From: Nitrososphaerota archaeon
Lineage (GTDB): Archaea > Thermoproteota > Nitrososphaeria > Nitrososphaerales > Nitrosopumilaceae
NCBI GenBank assembly: GCA_018647405.1
Contig: JABGTD010000069.1
Span: 1 to 40,077 of the forward strand
Length of the DNA stretch: 40,077 nt
Direction: 5' to 3'
Part shown: piece by piece, positions 7,999-17,732 of the stretch
Numbering within the stretch: the first letter of the stretch is position 1
Layout: each line of letters begins with the position of its first letter
The notes under the pieces: generated by a model
What the model was told of the DNA's origin: nothing
Seen by the model: only the letters and a program-made list of their open reading frames with translations
The model's database searches: none
Translations under genes and position numbers: made by a program

Positions 7999-8838
7999 CT
8001 ACATTTTTCCAATGAAAATTTGCTTATTCTTTGCTGAAATAATGATAATTGAAGAAATTGCTACTACAAGAATCAATGCTGTAATTGTACCAAATTCTGG
8101 AATTACAAATGTTCCTATAATTTCAATTTCTTCAGAACCATATGAGAATGGAATTGTTAAAGTCCAAAACTCTCCAACTGATGATGCATTGTGATTAGTT
8201 TCATCTCCATCAACTAGAACAAAGAATCCATTTTCATCGGTATCTATAACTTCTTTTGGTAATGTTATAGTTAGTTCTCCATCACAATCGGTTTTAATTG
8301 ATATTATCATTGATTTCATTTCAGTATCTGGTGTCATGCCAAGAATTTCTGCACAGGTTAATTCGTAGTTTAACGTATTATCTTCTATTGTAATTGTCTG
8401 TGATGCATTTTTGTTTTCTTCCATTGCAAATTCTGGTGTAGTTTGTATTCCTGCAGACATCATTCCTCCGTACTCAAATTGTGTTTGTGTAGAATTGTCT
8501 CCATAATTCATCATGATTGTATATGTTCCAGTTTCTTTCCATTTACCGCCTATCGATGTTGAAATAGTTTCAGAAAAACTTCCATCAGTTTGTACATCAA
8601 CTTGCGCAAAGTGAATCATATTTCCAATTGGACTAACAACTCGAATTATTGCAGGAGTTCCTTCAAGTCTAATATCTACCAGTCCTAAAACCTCCACTGG
8701 CTCTCCAGCTGCATATGATTCTTTTTCAGTTGTAACTGTCAATATCTGATTTGACTGAGCAAATGATTCTACACCCAAAAATGGTAATAACATTAGGCTA
8801 GCGATTACAAGAACCGAAATCTCTTTTGATTTCAACAA
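7999..8838 (-). CDS. exported PEFG-CTERM surface protein (C)
   Basis: 279 aa from TTG 8838. The frame is open further upstream to an ATG at 8964, but that would put about 42 unrelated residues before the signal peptide. Two adjacent TTG codons (8838 and 8835) come directly before KSKEISVLVIASLMLLPFLG, a good signal peptide ending ESFAQ. A TATA-like element (TTAAATAT, about 8857-8864 on the minus strand) is centred about 24 bp upstream. The mature part is beta-rich, with the same YAAGEPVEVLG opening block as genes A and B. It ends in PEFG (247-250), a hydrophobic helix and a basic tail, but this tail is diverged and does not share the 110-bp repeat. Confidence 0.8.
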   Translation of the reverse strand: MLKSKEISVLVIASLMLLPFLGVESFAQSNQILTVTTEKESYAAGEPVEVLGLVDIRLEGTPAIIRVVSPIGNMIHFAQVDVQTDGSFSETISTSIGGKWKETGTYTIMMNYGDNSTQTQFEYGGMMSAGIQTTPEFAMEENKNASQTITIEDNTLNYELTCAEILGMTPDTEMKSMIISIKTDCDGELTITLPKEVIDTDENGFFVLVDGDETNHNASSVGEFWTLTIPFSYGSEEIEIIGTFVIPEFGTITALILVVAISSIIIISAKNKQIFIGKM

Positions 8839-8854
8839 TTCTAGAATCCTGAGA

Positions 8855-8866
8855 TCATATTTAACC
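8855..8866 (-). promoter_or_regulatory. TATA box deciding the TTG start of PEFG gene C
   Basis: On the minus strand this reads GGTTAAATATGA. Archaeal TATA boxes lie about 26 bp before the transcription start, which places the start of the RNA at the paired TTG codons 8838/8835. Confidence 0.5.
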
Positions 8867-9009
8867 GGTTTGTGTAAAAAAAACCAATTAGAATAGAAAA
8901 AATTTGAAAAATTTCTAATTAAATATATATTGCGCTCATAGAGAATTTGTTCAGTTTGTATCAATACTTCTTTTCAGTAACTAATGTTATGCATGGAGGG
9001 TTAAATTAG

Positions 9010-9261
9010 ATGGCTACCAAAAAAAACCCAGTTTTAGTACCCGATCACGTATATGTTCCAAAACATGAAATCATGACAAAAAAAGAAGCTCAAAAAGTTT
9101 TAGATGAATTCAATTGCAAACCAACAGAATTACCATTAATCTTTGTAACCGATCCTGCAATTCTTGGACTTGGAGTTAAACCAGGTGATATGATAAGAAT
9201 TACAAGAAAAAGTGGAACTGCTGGAGAAAGTACCTATTACAGATATGTGGTGGAAACTTAA
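9010..9261 (+). CDS. rpoH: DNA-directed RNA polymerase subunit H (Rpo5)
   Basis: 83 aa, full length for the archaeal Rpo5/RpoH family, the homologue of the C-terminal domain of eukaryotic Rpb5. It forms part of the lower jaw of the polymerase. Recognisable blocks are LVPDHVYVPKHEIM near the N-terminus and the C-terminal LGLGVKPGDMIRITRKS...YYRYVV. A clear Shine-Dalgarno site (GGAGG, about 8996-9000) stands 10 nt before ATG 9010, unlike the leaderless genes around it. It overlaps rpoB by 1 nt (TAATG), giving the standard archaeal order H-B-A. Confidence 0.96.
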   Translation: MATKKNPVLVPDHVYVPKHEIMTKKEAQKVLDEFNCKPTELPLIFVTDPAILGLGVKPGDMIRITRKSGTAGESTYYRYVVET

Positions 9262-12200
9262 TGGCAGAAAATTATAATCAACGTTGGCCTGTCATTCAAG
9301 ACATACTTCGAAGAGAAGGAATCGCACGACAACATCTTACATCCTTTGATGAATTTTTAGATAATGGATTACAAAGTATAATTCAAGAAGTAGGACAAAT
9401 TGAAATTGAAAACGCAGAATATCCTTACAAAATACAACTTGGAAAAATTAAACTCCAACAACCAAGAATGATGGAGTTAGATGGTTCTATTACTCACGTA
9501 ACACCTGCAGAAGCAAGATTAAGAAATATTTCATATGTTGCACCAATCATGATGGAAGCAAGTGTTGTTGAAGATGGTAAAACTCTTGAAACACGTTTTG
9601 TTCACGTTGGTGACATGCCAGTAATGGTCAAATCACATGCATGTATTCTAAATACTTTCAATGATCAAAAATTAATTGATCATCAAGAAGACCCACGTGA
9701 TCCTGGCGGATACTTTATCATTAATGGTTCTGAAAGAGTTGTAGTTGGGCTAGAAGATCTTTCTTATAATAAAATTATTGTTGATGCAGAAAAAGTCGGA
9801 GGAAAAATAGTTCACAAAGCTAAAGTTTATTCTTCTATCATTGGTTACCGTGCAAAATTAGAACTAATAATGAAAGATGATGGAATGATTGTTGCAAAAA
9901 TTCCTGGCTCACCTGTAGATATTCCTGTTGTAACTTTGATGCGTGCACTTGGTTTAGAATCTGATAAAGATATTGCAGGTGCAGTATCGCTTGTAGATGA
10001 AATACAAGATCATTTAGAGGGTTCATTTGAAAAAGCAGGTGACGTTCCAACTTCGAAAGATGCAATTGTTTACATTAGTAAAAGAATTGCACCTGGAATG
10101 TTAGAAGAATTTCAGATTAAAAGAGCTGAAACACTTCTTGATTGGGGTCTATTACCTCACTTAGGAAAACATCCTGAAAATAGAAAAGAAAAGGCCCACT
10201 TTATGGGTGAAGCTGCATGCAAATTATTAGAACTAAAGTTAGGATGGATTGAACCAGACGATAAAGATCATTATGGAAACAAAGTCATTAAATTTGCAGG
10301 TCAAATGCTTGCTGATTTGTTTAGAACTGCATTTCGTAATTTAGTTCGAGATATGAAATATCAATTAGAACGCTCTGGTCAAAAACGTGGAATTAATGCA
10401 GTTGCTGCAGCCATAAGACCTGGAATTGTTTCTGATAAACTGAACAATGCCATTGCTACTGGAAACTGGGGTAGAGGACGCGTTGGTGTCACACAATTAC
10501 TTGACAGAACAAATTATCTCTCAACAATTAGTCATTTGAGACGTGTACAATCTCCATTAAGTAGGACCCAACCAAACTTTGAAGCAAGAGATTTACATTC
10601 TACACACTTTGGTAGAATTTGTCCAAGTGAAACACCTGAAGGTTCAAACTGTGGATTAGTAAAGAATTTAGCATTATCTGCAATTATCTCTCAAAATGTT
10701 CCATCTGAAGAAATTGTTGAAAAATTATTTGATATAGGTGTATCTGACTTAGTTTCAACATCAAATGATGTAAAGAAAGATGGTACTAGAATATTTGTTG
10801 ATGGTAAATTAATTGGGTTCCATAAAAATGGACAGAATTTGGTAGAGCAAATGCGTGACTTTAGAAGAAGTTCAAAAATTCATCCACATGTTGGAATATC
10901 TATACACAAACCCGAAGAACAAGGTGCAACTCAAAGATTGTATGTTAACTGTAATGCTGGTCGTGTACTAAGACCACTTGTAATAATAAAAGACGGTAAA
11001 ACTTTACTTTCACAAGATATTCTTGAGAAAATATCTAAGAAGCTTATTTCATGGAATGATCTTGTAAGAATGGGCGTTATTGAATTACTAGATGCAAATG
11101 AAGAAGAAAATTGTTATGTAACATTTGATGATAAAAACACAAAAAAATTCACACACATGGAAATTTTCCCATCTGCTATTCTCGGTGCAGGTGCATCAAT
11201 TATCCCTTATCCTGAACATAATCAGTCTCCAAGAAATACTTACGAATCTGCAATGGCAAAACAAAGTCTTGGATTCTCAACTCCTATGATGAATACTAGC
11301 ACATATGTTCGTCAACATTTGATGCTATATCCACAAGGCCCAATCGTTTCAACACGTGCAATGAATTTACTTGGAATGGAAGAGAGACCTGCTGGAGTAA
11401 ATTGTACCGTCGCAGTATTACCGTTTGATGGTTATAATATTGAGGATGCAATTGTATTGAATCGTTCATCTGTTGACAGAGGATTATTCAGAACTTTCTT
11501 CTATAGAATTTATGATACTGAAGCCAAACAATATCCTGGCGGAATGAGAGATAACTTTGAAGTTCCAAATGCTGATGATAATGTTAGAGGTTACAAAGGT
11601 GAAAAAGCCTATAGAATGTTGGAAGATGATGGAATTGTAGCAACTGAATCTGCTGTCATTGGTGGAGATATTTTAATTGGAAAAACAAGTCCTCCAAGAT
11701 TTATGGAGGAGTATAAAGAATTTGAAACAAGTGGTCCATACAGACGTGATACATCCGTTGGTGTAAGACCATCTGAACATGGTGTTGTTGACACTGTTGT
11801 AATGACTCAATCAAATGAGGGTGGAAAAATGTACAAAATTCGTGTACGTGATATGAGAATTCCTGAAATTGGTGATAAATTTGCATCAAGACATGGACAA
11901 AAAGGTGTACTTGGAATTTTAGCAAAACAAGAAGATCTTCCTTACACTGATCAAGGTATTCAACCTGATGTTTTGATTAACCCACATGCATTCCCATCTA
12001 GAATGACTGTTGGAATGATGATGGAATCTGTATGTGGAAAGGCCGCAGCCCTTAGAGGAAAACAATTTGACGGTTCTGCATTTGTTGGAGAAAAAATGGA
12101 TGTTGTAAAAGAAATTCTTGATAAAGAGGGTTTCAAATATTCTGGTAAAGAGAAAATGTATGATGGTAGAACTGGTAAATCATTTGAAGTTGAGACCTTT

Positions 12201-12608
12201 ATTGGAGTTGTTTATTATCAAAAACTTCATCATATGGTAGCTGATAAGATACATGCAAGAGCAAGAGGTCAAGTCCAAATGCTCACAAAACAACCAACAG
12301 AAGGTCGTGCTCGCGGTGGTGGGTTAAGATTTGGTGAAATGGAACGTGACTGTCTAATTGCATATGGTGCATCAATGCTTCTAAAAGATAGATTACTAGA
12401 TGAATCTGATAAGACTGATATTTTACTATGTGAAAAATGTGGATTAACCGGTTATCATGATGCAAGAAAAAGAAAGTTTGTGTGTGCTCAATGTGGTGAA
12501 AATGCACCTATATCCTCCGTTTCTGTTGCATATGCTTTCAAATTACTTTTGCAGGAAATTCTCAGTCTTAACATTGCACCACGATTGAAATTAAAGGAGA
12601 GGGTATAA
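9261..12608 (+). CDS. rpoB: DNA-directed RNA polymerase subunit B (Rpo2, unsplit)
   Basis: 1115 aa, the full-length second-largest subunit, not split into B'' and B' as in many methanogens. Visible landmarks include the fork region (TQLLDRTNYLSTISHLRR), HFGRICPSETPEGSNCGLVKNL, the conserved GYNIEDAIVLN block that forms part of the active centre, the DKFASRHGQKG motif, and the C-terminal zinc ribbon with two CxxC pairs (CEKCG...CAQCG). The gene overlaps rpoH and rpo1 by 1 nt each. The junction with the next gene carries a GGAGAGGG Shine-Dalgarno site. Confidence 0.98.
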   Translation: MAENYNQRWPVIQDILRREGIARQHLTSFDEFLDNGLQSIIQEVGQIEIENAEYPYKIQLGKIKLQQPRMMELDGSITHVTPAEARLRNISYVAPIMMEASVVEDGKTLETRFVHVGDMPVMVKSHACILNTFNDQKLIDHQEDPRDPGGYFIINGSERVVVGLEDLSYNKIIVDAEKVGGKIVHKAKVYSSIIGYRAKLELIMKDDGMIVAKIPGSPVDIPVVTLMRALGLESDKDIAGAVSLVDEIQDHLEGSFEKAGDVPTSKDAIVYISKRIAPGMLEEFQIKRAETLLDWGLLPHLGKHPENRKEKAHFMGEAACKLLELKLGWIEPDDKDHYGNKVIKFAGQMLADLFRTAFRNLVRDMKYQLERSGQKRGINAVAAAIRPGIVSDKLNNAIATGNWGRGRVGVTQLLDRTNYLSTISHLRRVQSPLSRTQPNFEARDLHSTHFGRICPSETPEGSNCGLVKNLALSAIISQNVPSEEIVEKLFDIGVSDLVSTSNDVKKDGTRIFVDGKLIGFHKNGQNLVEQMRDFRRSSKIHPHVGISIHKPEEQGATQRLYVNCNAGRVLRPLVIIKDGKTLLSQDILEKISKKLISWNDLVRMGVIELLDANEEENCYVTFDDKNTKKFTHMEIFPSAILGAGASIIPYPEHNQSPRNTYESAMAKQSLGFSTPMMNTSTYVRQHLMLYPQGPIVSTRAMNLLGMEERPAGVNCTVAVLPFDGYNIEDAIVLNRSSVDRGLFRTFFYRIYDTEAKQYPGGMRDNFEVPNADDNVRGYKGEKAYRMLEDDGIVATESAVIGGDILIGKTSPPRFMEEYKEFETSGPYRRDTSVGVRPSEHGVVDTVVMTQSNEGGKMYKIRVRDMRIPEIGDKFASRHGQKGVLGILAKQEDLPYTDQGIQPDVLINPHAFPSRMTVGMMMESVCGKAAALRGKQFDGSAFVGEKMDVVKEILDKEGFKYSGKEKMYDGRTGKSFEVETFIGVVYYQKLHHMVADKIHARARGQVQMLTKQPTEGRARGGGLRFGEMERDCLIAYGASMLLKDRLLDESDKTDILLCEKCGLTGYHDARKRKFVCAQCGENAPISSVSVAYAFKLLLQEILSLNIAPRLKLKERV

Positions 12609-15600
12609 TGTCCGTTACATCTACCAAATCAATTGAAGGAATTACTTTTGCAGTTTGGTCTCCTCAGGAAATTAGAAAATATTCTGTTGTTGAAATTACA
12701 CAACCTGAAACATATGATGAAGATGGTATGGCTGTACAAGGGGGATTAATGGATGGTAGACTAGGTGTTTTAGAACCTGGACAAAAATGTCTCACTGATG
12801 GTAATACTGCTGCTAGAAGTCCTGGACATTTCGGTCATATTGAATTGGCAGAACCTGTTTTACATATTGCATTTGTTGATAATATCTATAAATTATTACA
12901 ATCTACCTGCCGTACTTGTGGAAGAATCAAAATGTCACCTGAGGATATCAAAGAATTTTCTAAAATTAAAGAACGTCAAGCATCTTACACTGTCTTATCT
13001 CAAAAACGAATTCCAGATCAAATTCAAGAAAAGGCTAAAAAACAAAAGGATTGTCCTCATTGTGGAAAATCACAATATGAGCTGATATTTACAAAACCAA
13101 CAACCTTCGTAGAAAAAACAGAAATTGGAGAAAATAGATTATTACCTATTACAATCAGAGAACGACTATCAACAGTTCCTGATGGAGATCTTTCATTATT
13201 GGGGTATGATCCTAAAACTGCACGTCCAGAATGGTTTGTTTTGCAAGCATTACCTGTACCTCCTGTAACTGTTAGACCTTCAATTATTCTAGAAACTGGA
13301 ATTCGTTCGGAAGATGATCTTACTCACAAATTGGTTGATATTATTCGTGTAAATCAAAGACTGAAAGAAAGTAAAGAGGCTGGAACTCCTCCTCTTATTG
13401 TACAAGATTTAGTTGATTTATTACAATATCATGTTACAACCTATTTTGATAATGAAGTTAGTGGAATACCACAAGCACATCATCGTTCTGGACGTCCACT
13501 CAAAACATTAACTCAACGATTAAAAGGAAAGGAAGGACGATTTAGAGGTTCATTATCCGGAAAACGTGTTGACTTTTCAAGTAGAACTGTTATTTCTCCA
13601 GACCCAAATCTAGATTTATCTGAAGTTGGTGTACCTGAAACTGTAGCAAAAAAATTAACAATTCCTGAAATTGTAACTGATTGGAATATTGAAAAATTAA
13701 AAAAATTAGTAATTAACGGTCCATCAATTTTCCCTGGTGTTAATTACATTACCCGTCCTGATGGTGTAAAAATTAGACTAGACTTTGTTGAAGATCGTTC
13801 ATTAATTGCTGATTCATTAGAAATTGGATTTTTAGTTGAAAGACATCTAATGGATGGTGACGTTGTATTGTTTAACAGACAACCATCATTACATCAAATG
13901 TCAATCATGGCTCATTATGTTCATGTTTTACCTGGAAAGACTTTCAGATTACATCCATCAGTATGTCCTCCATACAATGCTGACTTTGATGGAGATGAAA
14001 TGAATCTTCATGTACCTCAAAGTGAAGAGGCACGTTCTGAAGCAATTTTATTAATGAGAGTTCAAGATCAACTTATTTCTCCAAGATTTGGTGGTCCAAT
14101 TATTGGTGGCCTTCGTGATTTTATCACAGGAGCGTATCTTTTAACAAAAGATGGAACAACTCTATCAAGTCAAGAATTTGCAAATCTTGCTATGTTAGGT
14201 GGTTATACAGGACAACTACCAGAACCTGAAAACAAAAAAGAAAATCTTTACACTGGTAAACAATTATTTTCAATATTTCTCCCTGAAGATTTCAATTATG
14301 TTATGACATCAAAATGGTCTAAAGGTACTAAAGGAAAAGAAAAAGACGTTGTAATTAAAAATGGCCAACTAATCAGTGGTGTAATTGATAAATCATCAAT
14401 TGGTGCTGAAGAACCAGAAAGTGTACTGCATAGAATTGCTAAAGATTACGGTAATGAAAAAGCAAAAATTTTCTTAAATTCCGAATTAATTGTTATCAAA
14501 CAATTCATCACTCATTATGGATTTAGTTATGGATATGGTGACTTGGAAGTACCGGAAAAAGATCGTGAAGCAATTAGCTCTGACATTAATCAAACATATG
14601 ATGAAGTTCTAGATTTGATTAGTCAAGAAAAGAAAGGAACACTAAAGGCAACTAGAGGAATGACTACACAAGAAACTCTTGAAGCGTATATTGTAAATAA
14701 TTTGGGTAAATTAAGAGACAGAGCTGCTACTGCTGCAAATCTCTCACTGGATGATAATAATGCAGGTAAAATTATGGCAACAACTGGTGCTAGAGGTTCA
14801 TCATTAAATGTAGGACAAATGGCAGGTGCCTTGGGTCAACAAGCACGAAGAGGAAATCGTCTCAACAAGGGTTACAATAACCGAGTTTTAACTCACTTTG
14901 AAGAACATGAAAACGATCCTGACGCACATGGATTTGTAAAATCAAATTATCGTGATGGTCTATCCACTCTAGAATTTTTCTTCCATGCAATGGGTGGTAG
15001 GGAAGGTCTTGTAGATACTGCTGTAAGAACACAACAAAGTGGATACATGCAGAGAAGACTGATCAACGCATTAGAACACATTAAACTTGAATATGATGGA
15101 ACTGTTAGAGATCCACATGGTCACATCATTCAATTCTTATACGGTGAAGACGGAATTGACGTAGCAAAAAGTGATCACGGTGAAGCATTTAATGTTGATA
15201 GATTAATTGAATCTGAAAGCATTGTAGATTCTGGTAAGGCTGCAACTAAGGATGAAATTGCACCAATTATTAAAAAATATGCTAGTGCATTTAATCCTCG
15301 TTTATCAAGCGCTGTAAGTAAATCATTAGAAAATTCAAAATTAAGTAAAGCAGGTGTTGAAAAAGTAGCAAAGAAAGGATTATCATTATACAATAATGCA
15401 AAGGCAGAACCTGGTCAAGCCGTAGGAATTGTAACTGCACAATCAATTGGAGAACCTGGTACTCAAATGACCCTAAGAACATTCCACTTTGCAGGAATTG
15501 CAGAAAGAAACGTTACTTTAGGTCTTCCAAGACTAATTGAATTAGTTGATGCAAGAAAGAAACCTGTTACTCCAACAATGGATATTTACTTATCTGGTGA

Positions 15601-16414
15601 TGCAAAAACAGATCAAGCAAAAACTGTTGAAGTTGCTAGAAATATTTTACAAACTACTGTTAAGGATCTAATTCTTGATGCTGATACTGATTACAAAACA
15701 AAGATTACATTAAATATGAATGAAAGAAAATTAACTGACCGTGGTTGTACATTAGATGATGTTAAAGCAGCGCTAGAATCTAATAAAAAATTCAAAATGG
15801 AAGATAATGGAATTAACTCAGTTGTTCTTAACTTAGTTGATGAGGAGGCTGATGCTCCTGCTGTCATCGTAGTTCGAAATAAGGTTTTAAAAACAACCGT
15901 AAAAGGTGTTCCTGATATTGCACGTGTTACAATTGTAAAACAGAATGACGAATATGTCATACAGACAACAGGCTCTAATCTTTCTAAAGTTCTAGATGTT
16001 AAAGGACTTGATAAAAATAATGTAAGAACAAACAATGTGTCTGAAATTGCAGAAACACTTGGAATAGAGGCTGCAAGAAATGCTTTGATTAATGAATTAA
16101 GTAATACATTAGAGGATCAGGGACTAGAAGTTGACCAAAGATACCTCATGTTGGTATCTGATCTAATGTGTCATCGTGGCTACATGCAACAAATTGGACG
16201 TCATGGAATTGCAGGTACAAAAGATAGTGTATTGGCACGGGCTGCATTTGAAATTACTGTACCAACAATTGCAGGCGCCGCAAGAACAGGTGAAACAGAA
16301 CAGCTTAGAGGTATTACAGAAAATGTAATTGTTGGAAGCCAAATTCCAATTGGAAGTGGAACTGTTGATTTGTATATGCAAGTTGCAAAGAAACTTGGTT
16401 CTGATAAATCCTAA
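12608..16414 (+). CDS. rpoA: DNA-directed RNA polymerase subunit A, fused A'-A'' (Rpo1)
   Basis: 1268 aa. The N-terminal part (A') has the clamp zinc-binding cysteines (CRTCGR; CPHCGKSQY), the rudder/lid region and the catalytic Mg motif NADFDGDEMNLH near residue 457. The sequence continues without interruption through the A'' part, with the trigger-loop/bridge region (VGIVTAQSIGEPGTQMTLRTFHFAG) and the jaw, to the C-terminal VPTIAGAARTGETEQLRG. In most archaea this subunit is encoded by two genes. A single fused gene is a known feature of Thaumarchaeota and a few relatives, and it agrees with the amo genes on the identity of the organism. ATG 12608 overlaps the rpoB stop (TAATG). Confidence 0.97.
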   Translation: MSVTSTKSIEGITFAVWSPQEIRKYSVVEITQPETYDEDGMAVQGGLMDGRLGVLEPGQKCLTDGNTAARSPGHFGHIELAEPVLHIAFVDNIYKLLQSTCRTCGRIKMSPEDIKEFSKIKERQASYTVLSQKRIPDQIQEKAKKQKDCPHCGKSQYELIFTKPTTFVEKTEIGENRLLPITIRERLSTVPDGDLSLLGYDPKTARPEWFVLQALPVPPVTVRPSIILETGIRSEDDLTHKLVDIIRVNQRLKESKEAGTPPLIVQDLVDLLQYHVTTYFDNEVSGIPQAHHRSGRPLKTLTQRLKGKEGRFRGSLSGKRVDFSSRTVISPDPNLDLSEVGVPETVAKKLTIPEIVTDWNIEKLKKLVINGPSIFPGVNYITRPDGVKIRLDFVEDRSLIADSLEIGFLVERHLMDGDVVLFNRQPSLHQMSIMAHYVHVLPGKTFRLHPSVCPPYNADFDGDEMNLHVPQSEEARSEAILLMRVQDQLISPRFGGPIIGGLRDFITGAYLLTKDGTTLSSQEFANLAMLGGYTGQLPEPENKKENLYTGKQLFSIFLPEDFNYVMTSKWSKGTKGKEKDVVIKNGQLISGVIDKSSIGAEEPESVLHRIAKDYGNEKAKIFLNSELIVIKQFITHYGFSYGYGDLEVPEKDREAISSDINQTYDEVLDLISQEKKGTLKATRGMTTQETLEAYIVNNLGKLRDRAATAANLSLDDNNAGKIMATTGARGSSLNVGQMAGALGQQARRGNRLNKGYNNRVLTHFEEHENDPDAHGFVKSNYRDGLSTLEFFFHAMGGREGLVDTAVRTQQSGYMQRRLINALEHIKLEYDGTVRDPHGHIIQFLYGEDGIDVAKSDHGEAFNVDRLIESESIVDSGKAATKDEIAPIIKKYASAFNPRLSSAVSKSLENSKLSKAGVEKVAKKGLSLYNNAKAEPGQAVGIVTAQSIGEPGTQMTLRTFHFAGIAERNVTLGLPRLIELVDARKKPVTPTMDIYLSGDAKTDQAKTVEVARNILQTTVKDLILDADTDYKTKITLNMNERKLTDRGCTLDDVKAALESNKKFKMEDNGINSVVLNLVDEEADAPAVIVVRNKVLKTTVKGVPDIARVTIVKQNDEYVIQTTGSNLSKVLDVKGLDKNNVRTNNVSEIAETLGIEAARNALINELSNTLEDQGLEVDQRYLMLVSDLMCHRGYMQQIGRHGIAGTKDSVLARAAFEITVPTIAGAARTGETEQLRGITENVIVGSQIPIGSGTVDLYMQVAKKLGSDKS

Positions 16415-16446
16415 AAAAATATTAACTAAGAATATTATTAAAAATT

Positions 16447-16791
16447 ATGTTAGAAACTTGGGTAAATAAAATTAGAACAAACGATCCTAAACAGGTGGCA
16501 TCATTATATCATGCTGATGGACTTCTACTTGGAACATTTTCTGATATAGAGCGAAAAGGATACGATCTTATCTTAAAATATTTTGAAAATTTATTGAAAT
16601 CCAAAGTTGATGTTGAAATTGTTACAGAACACAAACATGAAACTGAATCACTAGTAACAAATTCAGGTCTGTATAATTTCATTGTTGACGGTAAAACTAT
16701 CAATGCCAGATTTTCATTTGTTTTCATAAAAACTGATAATGATTGGAAAATCTTATCACATCACTCTTCTGTTCTACCTGAAAGTCACTAA
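16447..16791 (+). CDS. SnoaL/NTF2-like (DUF4440-type) small protein
   Basis: 114 aa. The pattern fits the NTF2-like cone fold seen in SnoaL, DUF4440 and CaMKII-association domains: an N-terminal helix (ETWVNKIRTNDPKQVASLYHADGLLLGT), a second helix (YDLILKYFENLL), then four beta strands with alternating hydrophobics (VEIVTEHKHETESLV, SGLYNFIVDGKTINARFSFVF) and a terminal WKILSHHSS. Members bind small ligands or act as small enzymes or dimerisation modules; no substrate can be assigned. It follows rpo1 after 32 bp, with AT-rich sequence between that may contain its own TATA box. Confidence 0.7.
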   Translation: MLETWVNKIRTNDPKQVASLYHADGLLLGTFSDIERKGYDLILKYFENLLKSKVDVEIVTEHKHETESLVTNSGLYNFIVDGKTINARFSFVFIKTDNDWKILSHHSSVLPESH

Positions 16792-16823
16792 GACTTTTAA
16801 TCACAATAAACTTTTGAGAAACA

Positions 16824-17333
16824 TTGGTTAAGAAAGATTCTGGTTATAAAAAACCACAAGACCCAAAAAGTTTTGGAGCATTTCTTAAAAAAAGAGCTCC
16901 GATATATCTTGGATTAATTGGATTATTTCTCTTGTTTGTATATCCGGCATTAACTGAAAAAGATCTTAATTCTATACTTGATGATTCATTTGAAGGCAAT
17001 GAACGAATTGCAGTTGATATGATAAAATTTTATTCTGGACCAAATGATTCTGGAATTACTATTCTAGAAGTCATTGAAGAAAGGATCAATGAAAAACATG
17101 AAGGTCAAAAAATATTTGATGATGAAAACACAAATGCACGATTCATCGTAGCAAATATTCCAGATTTTTTGGCTGTCAATGATGAATTCACTCATTCGGT
17201 AATGCTTGAATTTAGTTCAGAAAATAATTCATTGATTACGTATGGTTGGTATGTAAATATTGAAACTGGAGAAATCTCTCCGATGGATAATCTTTCTAAA
17301 AGTATACAACAAACTGTTGATTATTCTGACTAA
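16824..17333 (+). CDS. single-pass membrane protein, 169 aa, unknown
   Basis: A cytoplasmic basic N-terminus (KKDSGYKKPQDPKSFGAFLKKRA) precedes one transmembrane helix, about residues 27-46 (IYLGLIGLFLLFVYPAL), and an acidic extracellular domain of about 120 residues with no cysteine. The start is TTG 16824; no ATG lies before the helix. A TATA-like box (CTTTTAATC, about 16794-16803) is centred about 26 bp upstream, giving a leaderless TTG start. No family is recognised. The exodomain ends in a compact beta-type segment (TYGWYVNIETGEISPM). Confidence 0.6.
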   Translation: MVKKDSGYKKPQDPKSFGAFLKKRAPIYLGLIGLFLLFVYPALTEKDLNSILDDSFEGNERIAVDMIKFYSGPNDSGITILEVIEERINEKHEGQKIFDDENTNARFIVANIPDFLAVNDEFTHSVMLEFSSENNSLITYGWYVNIETGEISPMDNLSKSIQQTVDYSD

Positions 17334-17372
17334 TTTCTTTAGGTATTAATTATCAATAATCTTTGTAGATGT

Positions 17373-17729
17373 ATGAAAACACGATTAGGCGTATCATTTG
17401 AGATTGATTTTGCTCATACTCTCAGAGGTCATCCAAAATGTGGTAAACCACACGGTCATACATCTAGAATCATAGTTGAAGTTCAAGGTGATGTCAAAAA
17501 AGGTGCTTCATACGAAGAAAACATGGTAATCGAATTTGATAAAATGAAAAAACTTTGTTGGGCAACAATTGAGCAACTTGATCATAGAAATCTGAACGAT
17601 TTGTTTGATTTTCCAACATCTGAAAATATTGCAGAATGGATATTTGAAAATCTAAAAGATAAAATTCCATTACACTCTGTAAAGTTTTTTGAAGGAACAA
17701 ACAAGTACTGTGAAATTACTTCTGATTAA
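17373..17729 (+). CDS. 6-pyruvoyl-tetrahydropterin synthase / QueD-family protein
   Basis: 118 aa, normal length for the PTPS/QueD family. Zinc-binding histidines are visible in FAHTLRGH and HGHTSRI. The cysteine just before the second motif (HPKCGKPHGH) is in the position of the catalytic Cys of 6-carboxy-tetrahydropterin synthases. The C-terminal Glu of the substrate-binding pocket is in VKFFEGTNKYCEI. Archaeal members act either in archaeosine/7-deazaguanine synthesis (QueD) or in pterin synthesis. The neighbourhood has no other queuosine or pterin gene, so the pathway is left open. ATG 17373 has a TATA-like TTAATTATC about 26 bp upstream. Confidence 0.85.
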   Translation: MKTRLGVSFEIDFAHTLRGHPKCGKPHGHTSRIIVEVQGDVKKGASYEENMVIEFDKMKKLCWATIEQLDHRNLNDLFDFPTSENIAEWIFENLKDKIPLHSVKFFEGTNKYCEITSD

Positions 17730-17732
17730 AAA

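Noticed and set aside
12798-16381. Several open frames of 60-115 codons overlapping rpo1 and rpoB on either strand
   Set aside because: They are shadows of the polymerase genes: no promoter spacing, low-complexity or hydrophobic translation, and they lie inside highly conserved coding sequence.
12608-16414. Fused Rpo1 as a novelty
   Set aside because: An unsplit largest RNA polymerase subunit is already a known trait of Thaumarchaeota and relatives.
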